Assembly (NCBI RefSeq): GCF_017591425.1
Contig: NW_024466421.1
Span: 124,001 to 188,000, forward strand
Reading direction: 5' to 3'
Source: Ochotona curzoniae
Taxonomy: Eukaryota; Chordata; Mammalia; Lagomorpha; Ochotonidae
DNA length: 64,000 nt
Shown here in pieces: positions 22,451 through 34,487 of this stretch. The stretch's first letter is position 1, and each line of letters begins with the position of its first letter. A program made the position numbers and the translations under genes. A model generated the notes under the pieces. That model did not search any database and was not told the DNA's origin. It saw only the letters and a program-made list of their open reading frames with translations.

Positions 22451-22755
22451 AGGCCTGGCACAATGACTCCAAGGACTCATCCTCCACCTCCAAGCACCAG
22501 CATTCCACATGGGTGCCAGTTCATGTCCTAGCTGCCCCACTTACCATCCCAGGAAAAGCAGTAGAGGATGGCCCAAAGCTTTGGGGCCCTGCTCCCACAT
22601 GGAAGACCAGAGAGAACCTCCCGGCTTTGGAATGGCTCAGCTCTGGCCATTCTGGTCATTTGGGGAGTGAACCAACAGATGGAATATCCTTCTGTCTCTC
22701 CCTCTTTCTATAAATCTCTTTCCAATAAAAATGAGTAAGTACATTTTTAACATGC
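22451..22755 (+). mobile_element. CSINE, moderately old
   Basis: Full-length plus-strand copy: TAGGCCTGGCACAATGACTC head, GGTGCCAGTTCATGTCC B-box region, GTAGAGGATGGCCC body and AATAAAAATGAG tail. Confidence 0.9.
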
Positions 22756-22769
22756 AGATGAGGAAGGCA

Positions 22770-23045
22770 TTAAAATATTGTTTGGGACAGCTGCATCCCA
22801 AACACCCAAAGTGCTAGAGTCCAAGTTCCAGCTCCAATCCCAAATCCAGCCTCCTGAACGTACACCCCAAGACACAGCAGTGAGGGCTTCAAACGGTGAG
22901 CTTGCTGCTGCCCATTCTGAAACCAAGACTGAGTGTCTGGTTCCTGGACTCGGCCTGGAGTCAGGCCTCTCTATACAGGGACATTTGAAAAATGAACAGG
23001 AAAGCAGATTGCTCTATCTCTGCCTGTCTTTGAAGCAAATAAAAA
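22770..23045 (+). mobile_element. Old CSINE
   Basis: Diverged copy with GACAGCTGCATCCC, CTGGTTCCTGGACTCGGC and tail GAAGCAAATAAAAAC. Confidence 0.6.
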
Positions 23046-23154
23046 CTATTTTGATAAATGTTTTAATCATATAAAAACCACAAAGAATATAAAGGTACTG
23101 AGTTGCTCTTAAACTATTCACACTAGTGTCTATTTAAACACATCTGAAATGCAG

Positions 23155-23473
23155 GAGCACCTGGCACAATGGCTCAGTGGGTTAATCCTCCCATTGCATA
23201 CTGGGATCCCATATGTGCGGCAGTCCATTTCCCAGCTGCTTCACTTCCCATGCAGCTCCTTGCTTGTGGCCTGGAAAAGCAATAGAGGATGGCCCAATGC
23301 CTTGGGACCTGCACCCACATGAGGGACCTGGAGGAGGCTCCTGGCTTCAGACTGGCTCAGCTCTGAGAAGCCATTGCAGCCATTTGGCGAACGAACCAGC
23401 AGATGGAAGATCTTTCTCTGTGTTTCTCCTTCTCTCTCTAAATCTGCCTAATAAAAATGCATATATACTTTTT
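23155..23473 (+). mobile_element. CSINE whose tail was hit by a minus-strand CSINE
   Basis: Full-length copy (CACCTGGCACAATGGCTC head, GGAGGCTCCTGGCTTC body, CTGCCTAATAAAAATGCATA tail). The next SINE inserted directly into its A-rich end. Confidence 0.92.
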
Positions 23474-23802
23474 TTAAAAAAAGATTTATATATTTATTGG
23501 AAAGTCAGATGTACAGAGAGGAGGAGAGACAGAGAGGAAGATCTTCTGTCCGATGATTCACTCCCCCAGTGACCACAACCGCCAATGCTATACCAATCCG
23601 AAGCCAGGATCCAGGAACTTCTTCCTGGTCTCCCACACAGGTGCAGGGTCCCAAGGCATTGAGCTGTCCTCGACTGCTTTCCCAGGCCACAAGCAGGGAG
23701 CTGGATGGGAAGTGGAGCTGCCGGGATTAGAACCGGCGCCCATATGGGATCCCAGCGCGTTCAAGGCAAGGACTTTAGCCACTAGGCCACGCCGCCGGGC
23801 CC
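23474..23802 (-). mobile_element. Young CSINE, inserted tail-to-tail with the preceding copy
   Basis: Reads GATTTATATATTTATTGGAAAG through a near-intact reverse-complement body to CGCCGCCGGGCCC. TSD ATATATACTTTTT (23461-23473) versus ATAAATACTTTTT (23803-23815), 12 of 13 identical. Confidence 0.95.
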
Positions 23803-24820
23803 ATAAATACTTTTTCAAAGAACCATGAAGAGCGGGGCGGGGGGAGGAGCAGGACTTGGCCACCACAGTGCTCATGTGAAACGCCAGCGTACAGCAACGC
23901 CAGCCCCCGTGCCCTGTTGTTTCCTTACTTCTAATTTTCTGATATTTAGATGTACTTCTAGAAGACTTTTTCAGCTTGTCTTTTGCCGGTGCAAATATTT
24001 TCAATCTCTGGTGATTTTATATTTATCTTGTCTCAACCTCCTTCCACTTCTAGCTTCAACTTTGTTGTCCAGAAGTCATATCTTCCTTATCTTTCTGATT
24101 TGCTGTCACACTCTGAAGACGGCCTGGCACCTGTGTGCCAGCACTAGCAGCGGGCTAACCAACTGAGGCAAGAAGCTTCTACCCCAGGACTCCTGCTTTC
24201 CTTTCAAACTGTCTCCCAGGTAATAGCATGTCAAATTCCGAAAGGATTCCAGGAGCCACCAAGAGAAAGCACGCCGATGTCACCTAATCTCCAGCTGGGA
24301 GTGTAAAAATCTAGTTGGCATATTATGCTTTACCAGAAAGTTTGCACAATAAAGTTTTCAAATCGTGTATGCAGACAACACATAAAAGGGGACACAGACA
24401 CTAGGCATTCCATTGTTAAGGCTTTGAAGAACTAATGGTTACATAAAAACAGCAGGACTAACCTCCCTGTGGGTCATGACTGACTGTCTATGGGAAAGAA
24501 ACCTTACAGATTTTCAGGCAGCTAAAACTTCACCTGAATTGCAAAAGTAAATTCTAACAAACCCAAGGTGAACATAATCCCCCCGACGCTGTAACTGCAC
24601 AAGACCAGAGTTTGAGGAGGCTCCTCCAGGGGGAGCAGCTGAGCACGAGTCTGATTAAGGAACAGCTCAAGATGCGCTCAACTTCCCACCTCCAGCAGGT
24701 GACTCACTGAAGGCTCCTTCCTATCCTGCCTGCCCCTGGCGCTGGGATGAGGCACATAGTGCCTTGGCAACACACTAACAGGATTTCATCTCAGAGTAAC
24801 AGCTGCTAAAGACAGAATCA

Positions 24821-25107
24821 CGGGATCAGCACCATCGCTCAACAGGCTAACTCTGCCTTCAAGCACCAGCAACCCATGTGGGAGCCAGTTTGTGTCCTGC
24901 CTACTCTACCTCCCATCCAGCTCCCTGCTTGTGGCCCAGGAAAGCAGGAGAGGATGGCCCAAGGCCTTAGGAGACCTGGAAGAGGCTCCTGGGTTTGGAT
25001 CGGCTCTGCTCTGGATGTTGTAGCCATTTGTGGAGTGAACCAGCAGACAGATCTGTCTCTCTTCTCTGTAAAACCTGATTTTCTAACAAAACTTAAAAAA
25101 AAAAATA
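24821..25107 (+). mobile_element. CSINE, moderately old
   Basis: GGGATCAGCACCATCGCTCA head, CTTGTGGCCCAGGAAAGCAG body, and an A-run at about 25094-25107. Confidence 0.9.
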
Positions 25108-25503
25108 GGATAACTGAATCTCCAACCAAAGGAAAAGCAGAGTTCAAAGTAGGATTATACTCAAACTGGAGATCAGGTTCGAATTTTCCATTTACTTCTT
25201 ACTGCAAAGTCCCATGTGAATCCAAACCAACATATTTCCTTCATATCTTTACCAATTCTTGTCCACAAATTAAACATTGCTATTCTATGGTGCCACCTGC
25301 TACATCTGAACTATATCATGAATCTAATAAATTAAACATAAATGTTCCTTTAGAACTTACCTTTAACGGTCCTACGAAGAACAATCTGTGTTTTTCTAAA
25401 CTGGAGCTATACCAATTAACTTCAATTAAATTTCAAACAAATACAACAAACCCAGAATTGTATCTTCTCAGTAATTCTGTCAACCTCACAAATCTGTAAG
25501 AAT

Positions 25504-25838
25504 GGGCCCTGTATAATACCCTGATGGCTAAATCCTCGCCTTGCATCTGTCAGGATCCCATATGGGTACTGGTTCAAGTACCAGCTGCTCCACTTCCCAT
25601 CCAGTTCCCTGCTTGTGACCTTGGAAAGCAGCAGAAGATAGCCCAGGTCTTGGGACCCTGCACCCAAGTGGGAGACCCGGAGGAAGCTCCTAACTCCTGC
25701 GTCTGGATCAGTTCCGTTTTGGCTGTTGTGAGCACATGGCGTGTAAACCACTGGACAGAAAATCATTTTCTCTGTATCTCCTTATCTCTGTATATCTGCC
25801 TTTCCAATTTAAAAAAAACTTTAAAAAAATTTTTTTAA
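25504..25838 (+). mobile_element. CSINE, full length
   Basis: GGGCCCTGTATAATACCCTG head, GGATCCCATATGGGTACTGG, full body, and tail CTGCCTTTCCAATTTAAAAA. Confidence 0.92.
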
Positions 25839-26484
25839 TTTTCACAGTAAAATAATAAATGATAATGTGTATGATATTGCAACAGAACTGTTTCTTCAAA
25901 CACAAGAAATTAAAGAAAAAGGTACCAAAACAGACCTTCAGTGAAATACAAAGGCTAGCATTATCCACAGCAATTTTACCTGGTTATATTAGCATGGCCT
26001 TGGTTTTTTCCCCCTACTTTAAAAAGTATAATACACTGCATACATCTCTCAATATAACCACTTTTTCACCAGCATAAATATCAAAAAGAAAATAATGTTT
26101 ACAACCTATAATTCTGCCTCAAATTATAACCCACATAAAGTCTGTAAGACAAAGGTACAGCCTCTAGAGCACTTAGGGTCTACGTGCGCCTGACACAAAA
26201 GCAGCCAACGAGCAAAGCACACACCAAGCTCCAGCGACAACTCGCGTGCCACGCTGCATCAGCCACTGCACTTCCAGGTCCTGGGCCATATGGAGGTCAG
26301 GGCATCTCTGCCAATTCTTCATCTGCATTGCTTGGCCTTACCTCTGCCAGCCTTGAGCCCCCACAGTCTCCTTCCTGAACTTTCCTCAAGCTTCAATTCT
26401 CTTCCTCACTTGAGAACCACAGGAAACTGCACTCTATCAGTTTTGCCACAATACTGAGCCAATGCCTAAGTTTCAGATGTGTGT

Positions 26485-26535
26485 GTACACCTACATACAC
26501 ACACGTACACATACATAAACATATGTATATGTGTT
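26485..26535. repeat. Alternating purine-pyrimidine tract
   Basis: TG/CA/TA dinucleotide-rich sequence (GTGTGTGTACACCTACATAC, ACACACGTACACATACATAA), an imperfect microsatellite. Confidence 0.7.
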
Positions 26536-27411
26536 GGCCTGAGAGGCGCAGACAGGGATGCAGAAAGAAGGCAGGACCATTCCCACCTGCTAGTCTCATT
26601 CCCCAGACTCGCACAATGAGCTGAACAATCAGCTGACGGCAGGAACCAGCAACAACACAGCTCTCTCCCAGGGACGCAGGACCCACCCACTGGAACCACC
26701 GATGACCTGCTGTCTCCTGAAGTCTGGAACAACAGCCTTTTTTCAAAAACAGTGCAAAATACAATCTTACTTGGGTGGGATCTAAATTTTTTATACCAAA
26801 CACAACAATGTAATAACGTGGTCATGGCAAAGACCCTCCAGTATTTTAAGGGTACCTTGAAGGTTTCAGTTCAAGGACTGTAAATATAGATCTGCTCATT
26901 ATTTTTAGGCTGGCCTGGTATTTTCAATGTCTTCTTAAACTGGGACACTGCTGTTTTTGAGGTTAATGCAACTGATAAAATCAATTGTGCAGTTTAGAAT
27001 GTCAAGCAGCAGAAAGGGATGTCTATATTCTTTGGATCTGAGGCACTAACTTTGTCCTATTTGACAAGCTGTAACTTTTATACTTGAAAATAACCAATTC
27101 AGCCAATTCCTACGCACCAACTCTGTCCTTATCCGGTAGATATAAATTAACCAACATATAAACAAAAGGCTTCCTGCCTTCCTGTCCTGGTACAAAAGAG
27201 TAAGATGAGCCGACAGAGGAAGTTCACCAAGGCAGCTGCACCCTGGGGATCTTTGCGGAAGAGTGCTCAGCTCAGCCCCAAGGAGGGCAGCACAGGCAAC
27301 TCCCTTCCTGCTGCCAGGCCTTCTTCTCAACCACCCAGATGCAAGCCAGGCACCAGGGAGATGCTGAGGGGTCTAACCCTGGATGCTATTCTGCCCTTTG
27401 CCCACCTCTGA

Positions 27412-27414
<3 letters not shown>

Positions 27415-27458
<44 letters not shown>
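27415..27458. repeat. (GT)n microsatellite
   Basis: About 21-22 uninterrupted GT dinucleotides starting after ACAC at 27411-27414. Confidence 0.97.
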
Positions 27459-27460
<2 letters not shown>

Positions 27461-27729
27461 CTGTTCACTCCCTGACCTTCTTAATTTAGATATCAAAAAC
27501 AGCTCAATTCATTTGCTTCTGCAGCCAGGACACCTAACTAAAAAAAGTAAGGTGCTTTGATCAACTGCTTCAGGATAAGTAAAAATTTCCAAAGTTTTCA
27601 TGTTTTAAGTGTCACTCGGAATAAAATGAAAACCTCTAGCCGATTCATTAACATCCCACTGCTACTGGATGTTCAGTCCTTAAATCAAGCCGCTACAATG
27701 AGAGCATTCTTGTTTTAAAATGAGCAGTC

Positions 27730-28043
27730 TGGGTCCAGCATGATGGTTCAACAGCTAAACTCTTGCCTTGTAACCCAGATGGACACTAGTTTGTGTCCTG
27801 GTTGCTCCACTTCCCACCTAGCTCCCTGCTTGTGGCTTGGGAAAACAGTCAAGGACATCCAAGGCCTTGGGATCCTGCACCTATGTGGAAGACGCAGAAG
27901 AAGCTCCTGGCTCCTGGCTTCAGATAAGCTCTGTTCTATCCATTGCGGCCATTTGGGGAGTGAACCAGCTGGTGGAAGATCTTACTGTCTCTTTCCTTCT
28001 CTCTATACATCTGTCTTTCCAGTAAAAATAAATTTTTAAAAAT
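27730..28043 (+). mobile_element. CSINE, moderately old
   Basis: GGGTCCAGCATGATGGTTCA head, GCTTGTGGCTTGGGAAAACAG body, and tail CAGTAAAAATAAATTTTT. Confidence 0.9.
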
Positions 28044-30363
28044 CAGCACTGTCTCACAAGGGGGCTGGTACTAAACAAACCCCCTGCAAGTCTGGGAAGT
28101 GAGCAAACTTTCCAAACACACACAGAACTCTACCTCTGAGTGCTAACTACTGGTCCTGACAGTTATACCACACAGCAATGATGCTGAGCAACTGCAATTT
28201 TAAAAATTTCAAACACCCAATACCCTTTTAAAAAATCCCAGAATACCAAGTTAATTCAGCAAAATCTTTACTCTGCATCTCTAATTATGTCAGCAATTGA
28301 TAGGGGCTTGCCCAGACACCCTCACACTAACTACTAAAACATTAAAGAACTAAGAATCAGAACTGATGGTGACAATGGAAACAAATCTAATAGGGAAACT
28401 GCAGGTTGGTGCTAACATATCAGCATCCTGCTGGTACTAAACTTTCTAACCCAACACTCAATCAATCCATACACAGCTCAGCTTATAAAACTGCAGCTTT
28501 GTAACAGAGCTCAGATTCCTCCTTTTTAAAAAATCCTTTCTAAGTGGATTAACATGACAAGTATATTCTAAGTAAAAATATACTTTTATTAAATCTTTAT
28601 TAAGAACTTCATCTCCTAAGTTAAATATTCACTGCTATTTCAAGTAAAGCAGGTAAATTTGGTATGCATGAGTTCCATGGCATTTTTTAACTGGAAGCTT
28701 TCCTAGCACTGTTTTCATTAAATGCCAAATGAAAATGCTGTATTTTATATTTTTCTAATATTAAAAATATAACAGCATTCAAGTAGAAAATTACTTGCCA
28801 TGTCTAAGATTCTCAAAGATAAACATCACCTTATCTTAATACGGACTTTCACATTAAGTACTCAATCTTTACAGGAAGCAAGGGGAATCAAACTATTTAG
28901 CAAAACAATCCATGGTACTGCTTTTCCTCCTGTCCTACTAACTTAAAATTAGTTTATTACTTTAAAACCTCCATATCATGGACTGGATATGCGTATCTTA
29001 AGAAAAACAGAAAATGTTTCAGAGACATGACACAGAACGTAAAAATAATTTAACTCAAAGCACATTTCCATAATATCTTATTGACTATCAAAAAATATCG
29101 ATTGGCTTTATACAACAATTGCAATCCCCTCCCCCCCGTTTTCCATTTTCCACTAACTGTAAATCTGTCTGAAGCAGATTCTGAAAAACACTACTGACCC
29201 CTTTAGCAAAGTAAATATACCTTTAGCCCAACACATTGGAAATGGACTGCAGCCGCTTTTCTCCATACAGACAGCACCTGCTGGTCCCAGCGCCTGTGGC
29301 CTGCCAGTTCAAGCAACACACACCCAGTCCTATCAAGTCACACAACAAAGTCCCAGCTCATCTCTGCAGCAGTGTTTGCTTCGCCCCACAGGGCCGTTTC
29401 CCCTGCGTGCTCCTTTCTCTGAGGCACACTCGGCAGGTGCTTCTTCTCTACTATTTCCCAGCTGCTTTGAAGCCTCTCAGAAACAAGCCTCCTCCTGCTT
29501 CTGCAATCTGAAACACAGACCGTCCTGCCAGATGAAGCTAGTGAGCAAAACAAAACCAGCTCCTAAGATGACCCCTGGAGCTGTGTTCCTAGATTCACTC
29601 AGGGAAGGGGTGGGGGGCAAGAAGCAAGAGGGAGGAGCGAGTGGCCAGCAGCGGACACCTTACGCATACAGCAAGGCAAGCTTGCCCCCTGACCAGCTCA
29701 CCCTGAGACCTTCACAGAACTGACAGCCGCATGCTGCGACTGGGTAAGCTGGAAATCAAGTCTGACTCAGATTGCATCAAGCCACTTTTGTTTTCAGTTT
29801 TATCCCTTGGCATTTTACCACCTAATTTTGACACTAAAGTTGAAATAATTCCCTTGATGAAATAAGAATTTTGTAAAGAAAAACCCTGGGCAACATTAAA
29901 AGTAAAACTGCTTTTAAAAATCTGCAGGAGCCCACATAGCCTTGAGGTATAATCTTTTTCGTAACACTTTCATAAACTTATGAAGTAACAAAACTACCTA
30001 GGAAATATAAAAAAACAAGAATTTGAGGAAGAATGATTCTTTTAAAATTATTATAGGGAATATTGTGGGACCTAAGATGCAGGATTTTTTCTCTTAGCTT
30101 CAAAGTCTGAATAATAATACTGAAGAAGCGGAAGAGGAGACTCCTGTTGGACTCCATGCTGCAACAGTCTTCTTAAGGACAGTTCTTCCTTGTGTTTTAC
30201 TTTCCCTGACAGAAGTCAAGGTCATCTTAAAATTCAGCAACTTGGACAGATTGCTTTGAGCAGCGAGATAAGTAACCAGCCGGTGGGGCCTTTGTTCTCC
30301 AACCACTCCTAATTCACGAGGAAAGTCTACAGAGTTGGGAAGCGCGGATGAAGTTTCTAGATC

Positions 30364-30505
30364 CTGTCTTTCGCCACTGTGGTCATTTGGGAAATAAACC
30401 AGCAGATGGAAGAACAACTGATCCAAAGATCTCTCTCTTCCCCTGCCTCTCCCTTTCTCCCCATAACTCTACTTAAAAAAAAATAATAAATCTTTGTTAA
30501 AAATG
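30364..30505 (+). mobile_element. CSINE 3' fragment
   Basis: Only the 3' half: CACTGTGGTCATTTGGG, ACCAGCAGATGGAAGA, CT-rich stretch and the AAATAATAAATCTTTG tail. Confidence 0.8.
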
Positions 30506-31195
30506 AAGGATATAAGCACCTTCTGAAAATCAGCAGACAACAGGTCTCAACACACAACACAGCTCCACAGGTAGTGACATTACTTGTCATCACTCTGGTC
30601 GCGGCGCCCAGCAGAAACACGGGCACCTCCCTGCCTCCTTCCTCCTGAGGGGCTTGAGGAAGCTGCAGACAGCACTGCAGGAGGCTTCTGTCTGGGACAC
30701 GGAATTGTTTCAATATTCTGAATCTGATTCTTGTTCTGTAGAATGAAGACCACAACTCCATCCTGGGGGATACTGAGTATAAGCCAGCCCCAAAATGGAA
30801 TTAATAGCAATTCTGATCATAACGAACATACCACGACAATGCTGATTCCAAGTTAAGGTTTATCATGTGTCAAACTAAAAAACTAACTCACCTAGGCATT
30901 AACAAACCCCAGGAGGTAGACAACACTGCCCCACTTCATGAAGGGGTTTCATACCTTATAGTCACAAGCTCATATCGCTTTTAAGCAGCAAACCTGATCC
31001 TGACATTGTGGCCCAGCAACCTACCACAGGAACTTGACATCATGAAAACCTGCACCAACTTACCACCTAGACAGGCAAGGGGAGGACCAGAGACATAAAC
31101 CAACCTAATTGCAGGACCAGACCAGAATTCGTAGCACAACCAAACCACATCCATACAGAGCCTAGGGCCACAAAAGATGAATGTATCATGAGAAG

Positions 31196-31255
31196 AATAG
31201 AAGGAAGGGACAGAGGAAGGGAGGGAAGGAGGGAGGGAAAGAAATGGAAGGAGAA
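31196..31255. repeat. Purine-rich (GGAA)n-like tract
   Basis: About 60 bp of almost pure purine, GGAAGGGAGGGAAGGAGGG-like, an imperfect simple repeat. Confidence 0.85.
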
Positions 31256-31589
31256 ACATAGATAAACTGTTCTCAGTCCACAGTAACGCCCTAACTCCCC
31301 AAGTCCTGAGGCTGAGGGAGCCCCTGGGGACAGCATCCCTGTCCAATCCAAGATCAGATGAAGACCATCCCAGTTGGCCCAGGTCCTGCCAAACAGTTCT
31401 CACTTGAGAAACACAGCAAAGCTCCCAAATATCAATTATAATCATTGAATTAGGCAACTCTGAAAAACATAAAATTGGAAGAAAACTCAGCACTTACCAA
31501 GAAAATCTTGAATACGTCTGCTACTAAGACAGGATCTAAAAAAACATGATCTCAAATACCTTCCAAATGAATGGCATAGGAGCCAGCAC

Positions 31590-31662
31590 TACGTTACAGC
31601 TGTCACTTGCAATGCCACCCTCCCTATCAGAACGCCAGCTCGAGTTCCAGCTGTTCCACTAC
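31590..31662 (+). mobile_element. Old CSINE head fragment
   Basis: TTACAGCTGTCACTTGCAATGCC and AGTTCCAGCTGTTCCAC resemble the 5' half of an old CSINE directly ahead of a better preserved copy. Confidence 0.45.
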
Positions 31663-31664
31663 TG

Positions 31665-31982
31665 GCCTAGGCTAATCCTTGACCTGCTAGCATAGGCATC
31701 CCATATGGGTACTGGTTGGTGTCCTGGCTGCTCCACTTCCTATCCAGCTCTCTTCTTACGGCCTGAGAAAAGCAGCGGAGGATGGCCCAGTTCCTTGGGC
31801 CCTGCACCCACATCACAGACTGGGAAGAGCCTCCTGGCTCCCAGCTTCGGATCCACTCAGCCCTGGCAATTACAGCCATTTGCGGAGCGAAGCATAGATG
31901 AAAGAACGCCCTCCCTCTCTGTCTCTCTCCTCTTCTCTGCAAAATCTGCATTTCACATAAAATAAATGAACTTTTAGAAAAA
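31665..31982 (+). mobile_element. CSINE, moderately old
   Basis: GCATCCCATATGGGTACTGG, GGCCTGAGAAAAGCAGCGG, GAAGAGCCTCCTGGCTCCC and tail CATTTCACATAAAATAAATG. Confidence 0.9.
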
Positions 31983-32023
31983 GGCTCTGAGATCACTGTA
32001 ATATCAAAACTTGTTTAAAACTG

Positions 32024-32625
32024 TGTGTAACCCATCCCCCTAAAGTGTAAAATGTGTGTGGAACATTAACTGACATAATGTAATGTCAGCCTTATGAGAT
32101 GTATGAACTGTTAATTACCGTTAAGCAATGTGACCTTCTCCCTCCCGGAGTCAGTAGCCACATTCGGTGTCAGGGACATTCAGGGACTTGCAGTGACGTA
32201 GGGCTTGCCTGTGACACATTTAGGAGAAAGTACAGCCAAGCTCATGCACTGCACCTCGCCCTCCCCGTAAAGAGGCGATGTGAGAGACTCTGAAGGCCAA
32301 CCAATCAGCAACAAACGGCAGAAAGGCTGAGCCCAGTGGACAGGCAAACCCTCAACCAGCTTGCAGAAGAAGGAAACTGCGTCTCAAGTGCTCCTAGCTC
32401 AGACCCTAATGCCAGCCTCACCTCAGACAACCGCCTCTTCTCCCTCATACTCCATCCAGGGAGCACAGGAGGCATGAGGAATAAAGGACTTCGGGATGGA
32501 TGTGTGTCAATAAAGGATTCTAATTCAAGTTACTGAGTAGAATTTAAGTCAGTTCGTTGTGTGAACAGGAAATAAAGCGCTCAAAGCCATGGTCGGGTCT
32601 CTTGCTTGTGCGTCAAGGTAACACA
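32024..32625 (+). mobile_element. Solo LTR of a class I-type endogenous retrovirus
   Basis: A 602-bp segment starting TGTGTAACCC and ending GGTAACACA, near-perfect inverted termini (8 of 9), flanked by the 4-bp direct repeat ACTG (32020-32023 and 32626-32629). TG...CA ends plus a 4-bp TSD are typical of gammaretrovirus-like (class I) integrations. Inside are a CCAATCAG element (about 32302) and AATAAA signals near 32480 and 32509, with a short U5-like end. No internal coding region remains, so it is a solo LTR. The orientation opposes PTK2. The family is not identified. Confidence 0.75.
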
Positions 32626-33359
32626 ACTGTCCGAGACAGGCTCCGAAGATCTCTAAGGACACCACGTCCCTTCCAAATGCAGCAGTAAAGGCACAACCGC
32701 ACCACACAGCCCAAGGAATTCAGGATTTTCATTCCATCCATTTGTTATAAAACAGATTTTTTTTTTTTAACTAATGCTGACCACAATGAATCAAATACCA
32801 TAAAGCAAATTACCAGGTGTTTAATGTTGACACTGCTCAACATCAAACATGAATCCACACACATCCCGAGTATTGAACATTTCATCATTTCATCCACATG
32901 AATTTTGTCACTCCAAAAATCAAAGTAATCCAGTCTGATTGTTTACCATACTCAGTAAGTACCAGCTGTACCTTTCCAGCTAGCTAAATGAGGCTGAGAA
33001 ACTCTCCCTGTGGAGGCTGTGCAGACTAGAAATCCGGCTTCTGCAGCGGCATACAAGAGAGCAACACAGCCCGAGGGGCTCAGGGAAGGCCCTGGCAGTG
33101 CACAAGAAATCCCTCCACAAGCCGCACGGCGCCTGGCGCGTGTCCTGCCCCACAGCCGAGACCTCTCCTCCAGCCACGGCACACAGGCCAGGGTGCTGCT
33201 CTCCAAACAGCCACAGCAGCTGGCCTCCTTGTCATCTTCCCTCCTTCTATTTGCAGTTTTGTCATCCAGGTATCAATGGGTATTTTTGCGGTTTACAAAC
33301 AAATTTGTGGATCAGCTGTCCAATTCTACCAAAAAAATAAAAAAAAATTTCCTCATAAA

Positions 33360-33590
33360 CACTACATCGCACATAAGCACCAGCTCCAGTCCTGGCTGCT
33401 CTGCTTCCAATCTGGCTCCTTGATAATGTGCCCAGGAAAGCAGCAGGAGAGTGCCTGGGCCCCAGCCACCCACGTGGGAGACCTGGATGCAATTCCCAGT
33501 TCCCGGCTTCCACCTGGCCAAGCTGGGTAGCCATGAAGGAAGTGAACCAGCAGACAAAAGGTCTTTGCCTTAAAATAAATAAAAACTAGC
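33360..33590 (+). mobile_element. Old CSINE, head truncated
   Basis: CAGCTCCAGTCCTGGCTGC, CCCACGTGGGAGACCTGGATG, GTGAACCAGCAGACAAAAGG and tail AAAATAAATAAAAAC. Confidence 0.75.
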
Positions 33591-33612
33591 CTCACACCTG
33601 TTACTATCCTTT

Positions 33613-33700
33613 TAGATTTGATTATTTTTTATTGGAAAGACAGATATACGAGGAGAGATCTTCCATCCACTGCTTTACTCCCCAAGCGGCCGCAATGGAA
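33613..33700 (-). mobile_element. CSINE 3' fragment, minus strand
   Basis: TAGATTTGATTATTTTTTATTGG, CAGATATACGAGGAGAG, GATCTTCCATCCACTG and ACTCCCCAAGCGGCCGC. It stops before the body. Confidence 0.75.
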
Positions 33701-33799
33701 TGGTACAATGCTAACAGCGAACAGGAAAGTGCACTGCCCCCACCAGTCTCTTGGCAGCTCCTGCGCTGGTGGTGAGAGAAGTGGCCAAGGCCTGGACCA

Positions 33800-34140
33800 C
33801 ATGCTCCTGCCCACCGCCACAATGCCCAAGAGGAAGGAGCGCCCCAGCGGCAGAGAGAGCCCAGGAGGGCTAGGAGCCCGGCAGCTAGGAGGGGTAACTC
33901 GCAGTTCAGAAGAAACAGCCAAGGTAAAACAGGAACCGGTGGCCAACCAAGGGACTAAAGACCTGCCGGAAGAAAAGGGAGGACTGCAGTGGAGCCCAGC
34001 TCCGAAGCAGCAGCCCAGTGCCGCTCATTCCTCCCTCCTGGCCGCAACTCTCACAAGCTTCAGAGTAGCTCCGGAAGGATTTTGAAGGAGGGAACTACAT
34101 CTCTTCCCACTTTTGGGCTTGTTCTCAGAAGCCAAGTCAT
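33800..34140 (+). pseudogene. HMGN1P: HMGN1-like processed pseudogene, decayed
   Basis: A reading frame begins ATGCCCAAGAGGAAG at 33822 (MPKRK, the invariant start of HMGN nucleosome-binding proteins). At about 33935-33980 it carries AAACAGGAACCGGTGGCCAACC-type sequence encoding VANQGTKDLPEEKG, close to the HMGN1 C-terminal region (VANQETKEDLP as I remember it). The nucleosome-binding core between them is lost or scrambled. At about 34060-34110, AGTAGCTCCGGAAGGATTTTG followed by AAGGAGGGAACTAC resembles the HMGN1 3'UTR. Lack of introns fits a retrocopy. The right end and poly(A) tail are not clear; A-rich sequence at about 34300-34320 is a candidate. Any related HMGN retrocopy is an alternative. 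Confidence 0.55.
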
Positions 34141-34487
34141 TTGTTACTGATGGTCTGACTCACACTGGGGTCCTGACTTGTGGGGGCTCTAACTGTCCTG
34201 GCTGTCAGCTCAGCAGCCCACGGTTGGGTGTGGCTTAAGAACCAAGTGTAACATGAAGTATCTGTGCACTGAGTTGCAACACCAATAAAATCACAATTAT
34301 GGGCAACAACAACAAAAACAGTGCAGAAGCTCTTCAAAAAGAAAAAAAAGAAAGAAACAGAACTATCACAAGAGCCAGTACTACCCCTTCTGCGAGAGCT
34401 CTCTACACACGCGCTCTGCACGACAGCCAACAGGGACAAGCAGCCCGCGTGTCCACCCAGGCTCGAGTCAACAAAATGTGGCATTTG

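Noticed and set aside
24876..25499. A 207-codon plus-strand open frame
   Set aside because: It starts in a CSINE and continues through AT-rich intron. The protein has low-complexity Asn/Leu composition and no recognisable motif.
30981..31493. A 170-codon minus-strand open frame
   Set aside because: No recognisable domain. It runs through a purine-rich simple repeat (LPSLPSSLPSS-type residues), with no splice or promoter support; likely chance.
33618..34085. A 155-codon frame starting upstream of the HMGN1-like segment
   Set aside because: The upstream part is a CSINE fragment, so the long frame is a fusion by chance. Only the part from 33822 has likeness to HMGN1.
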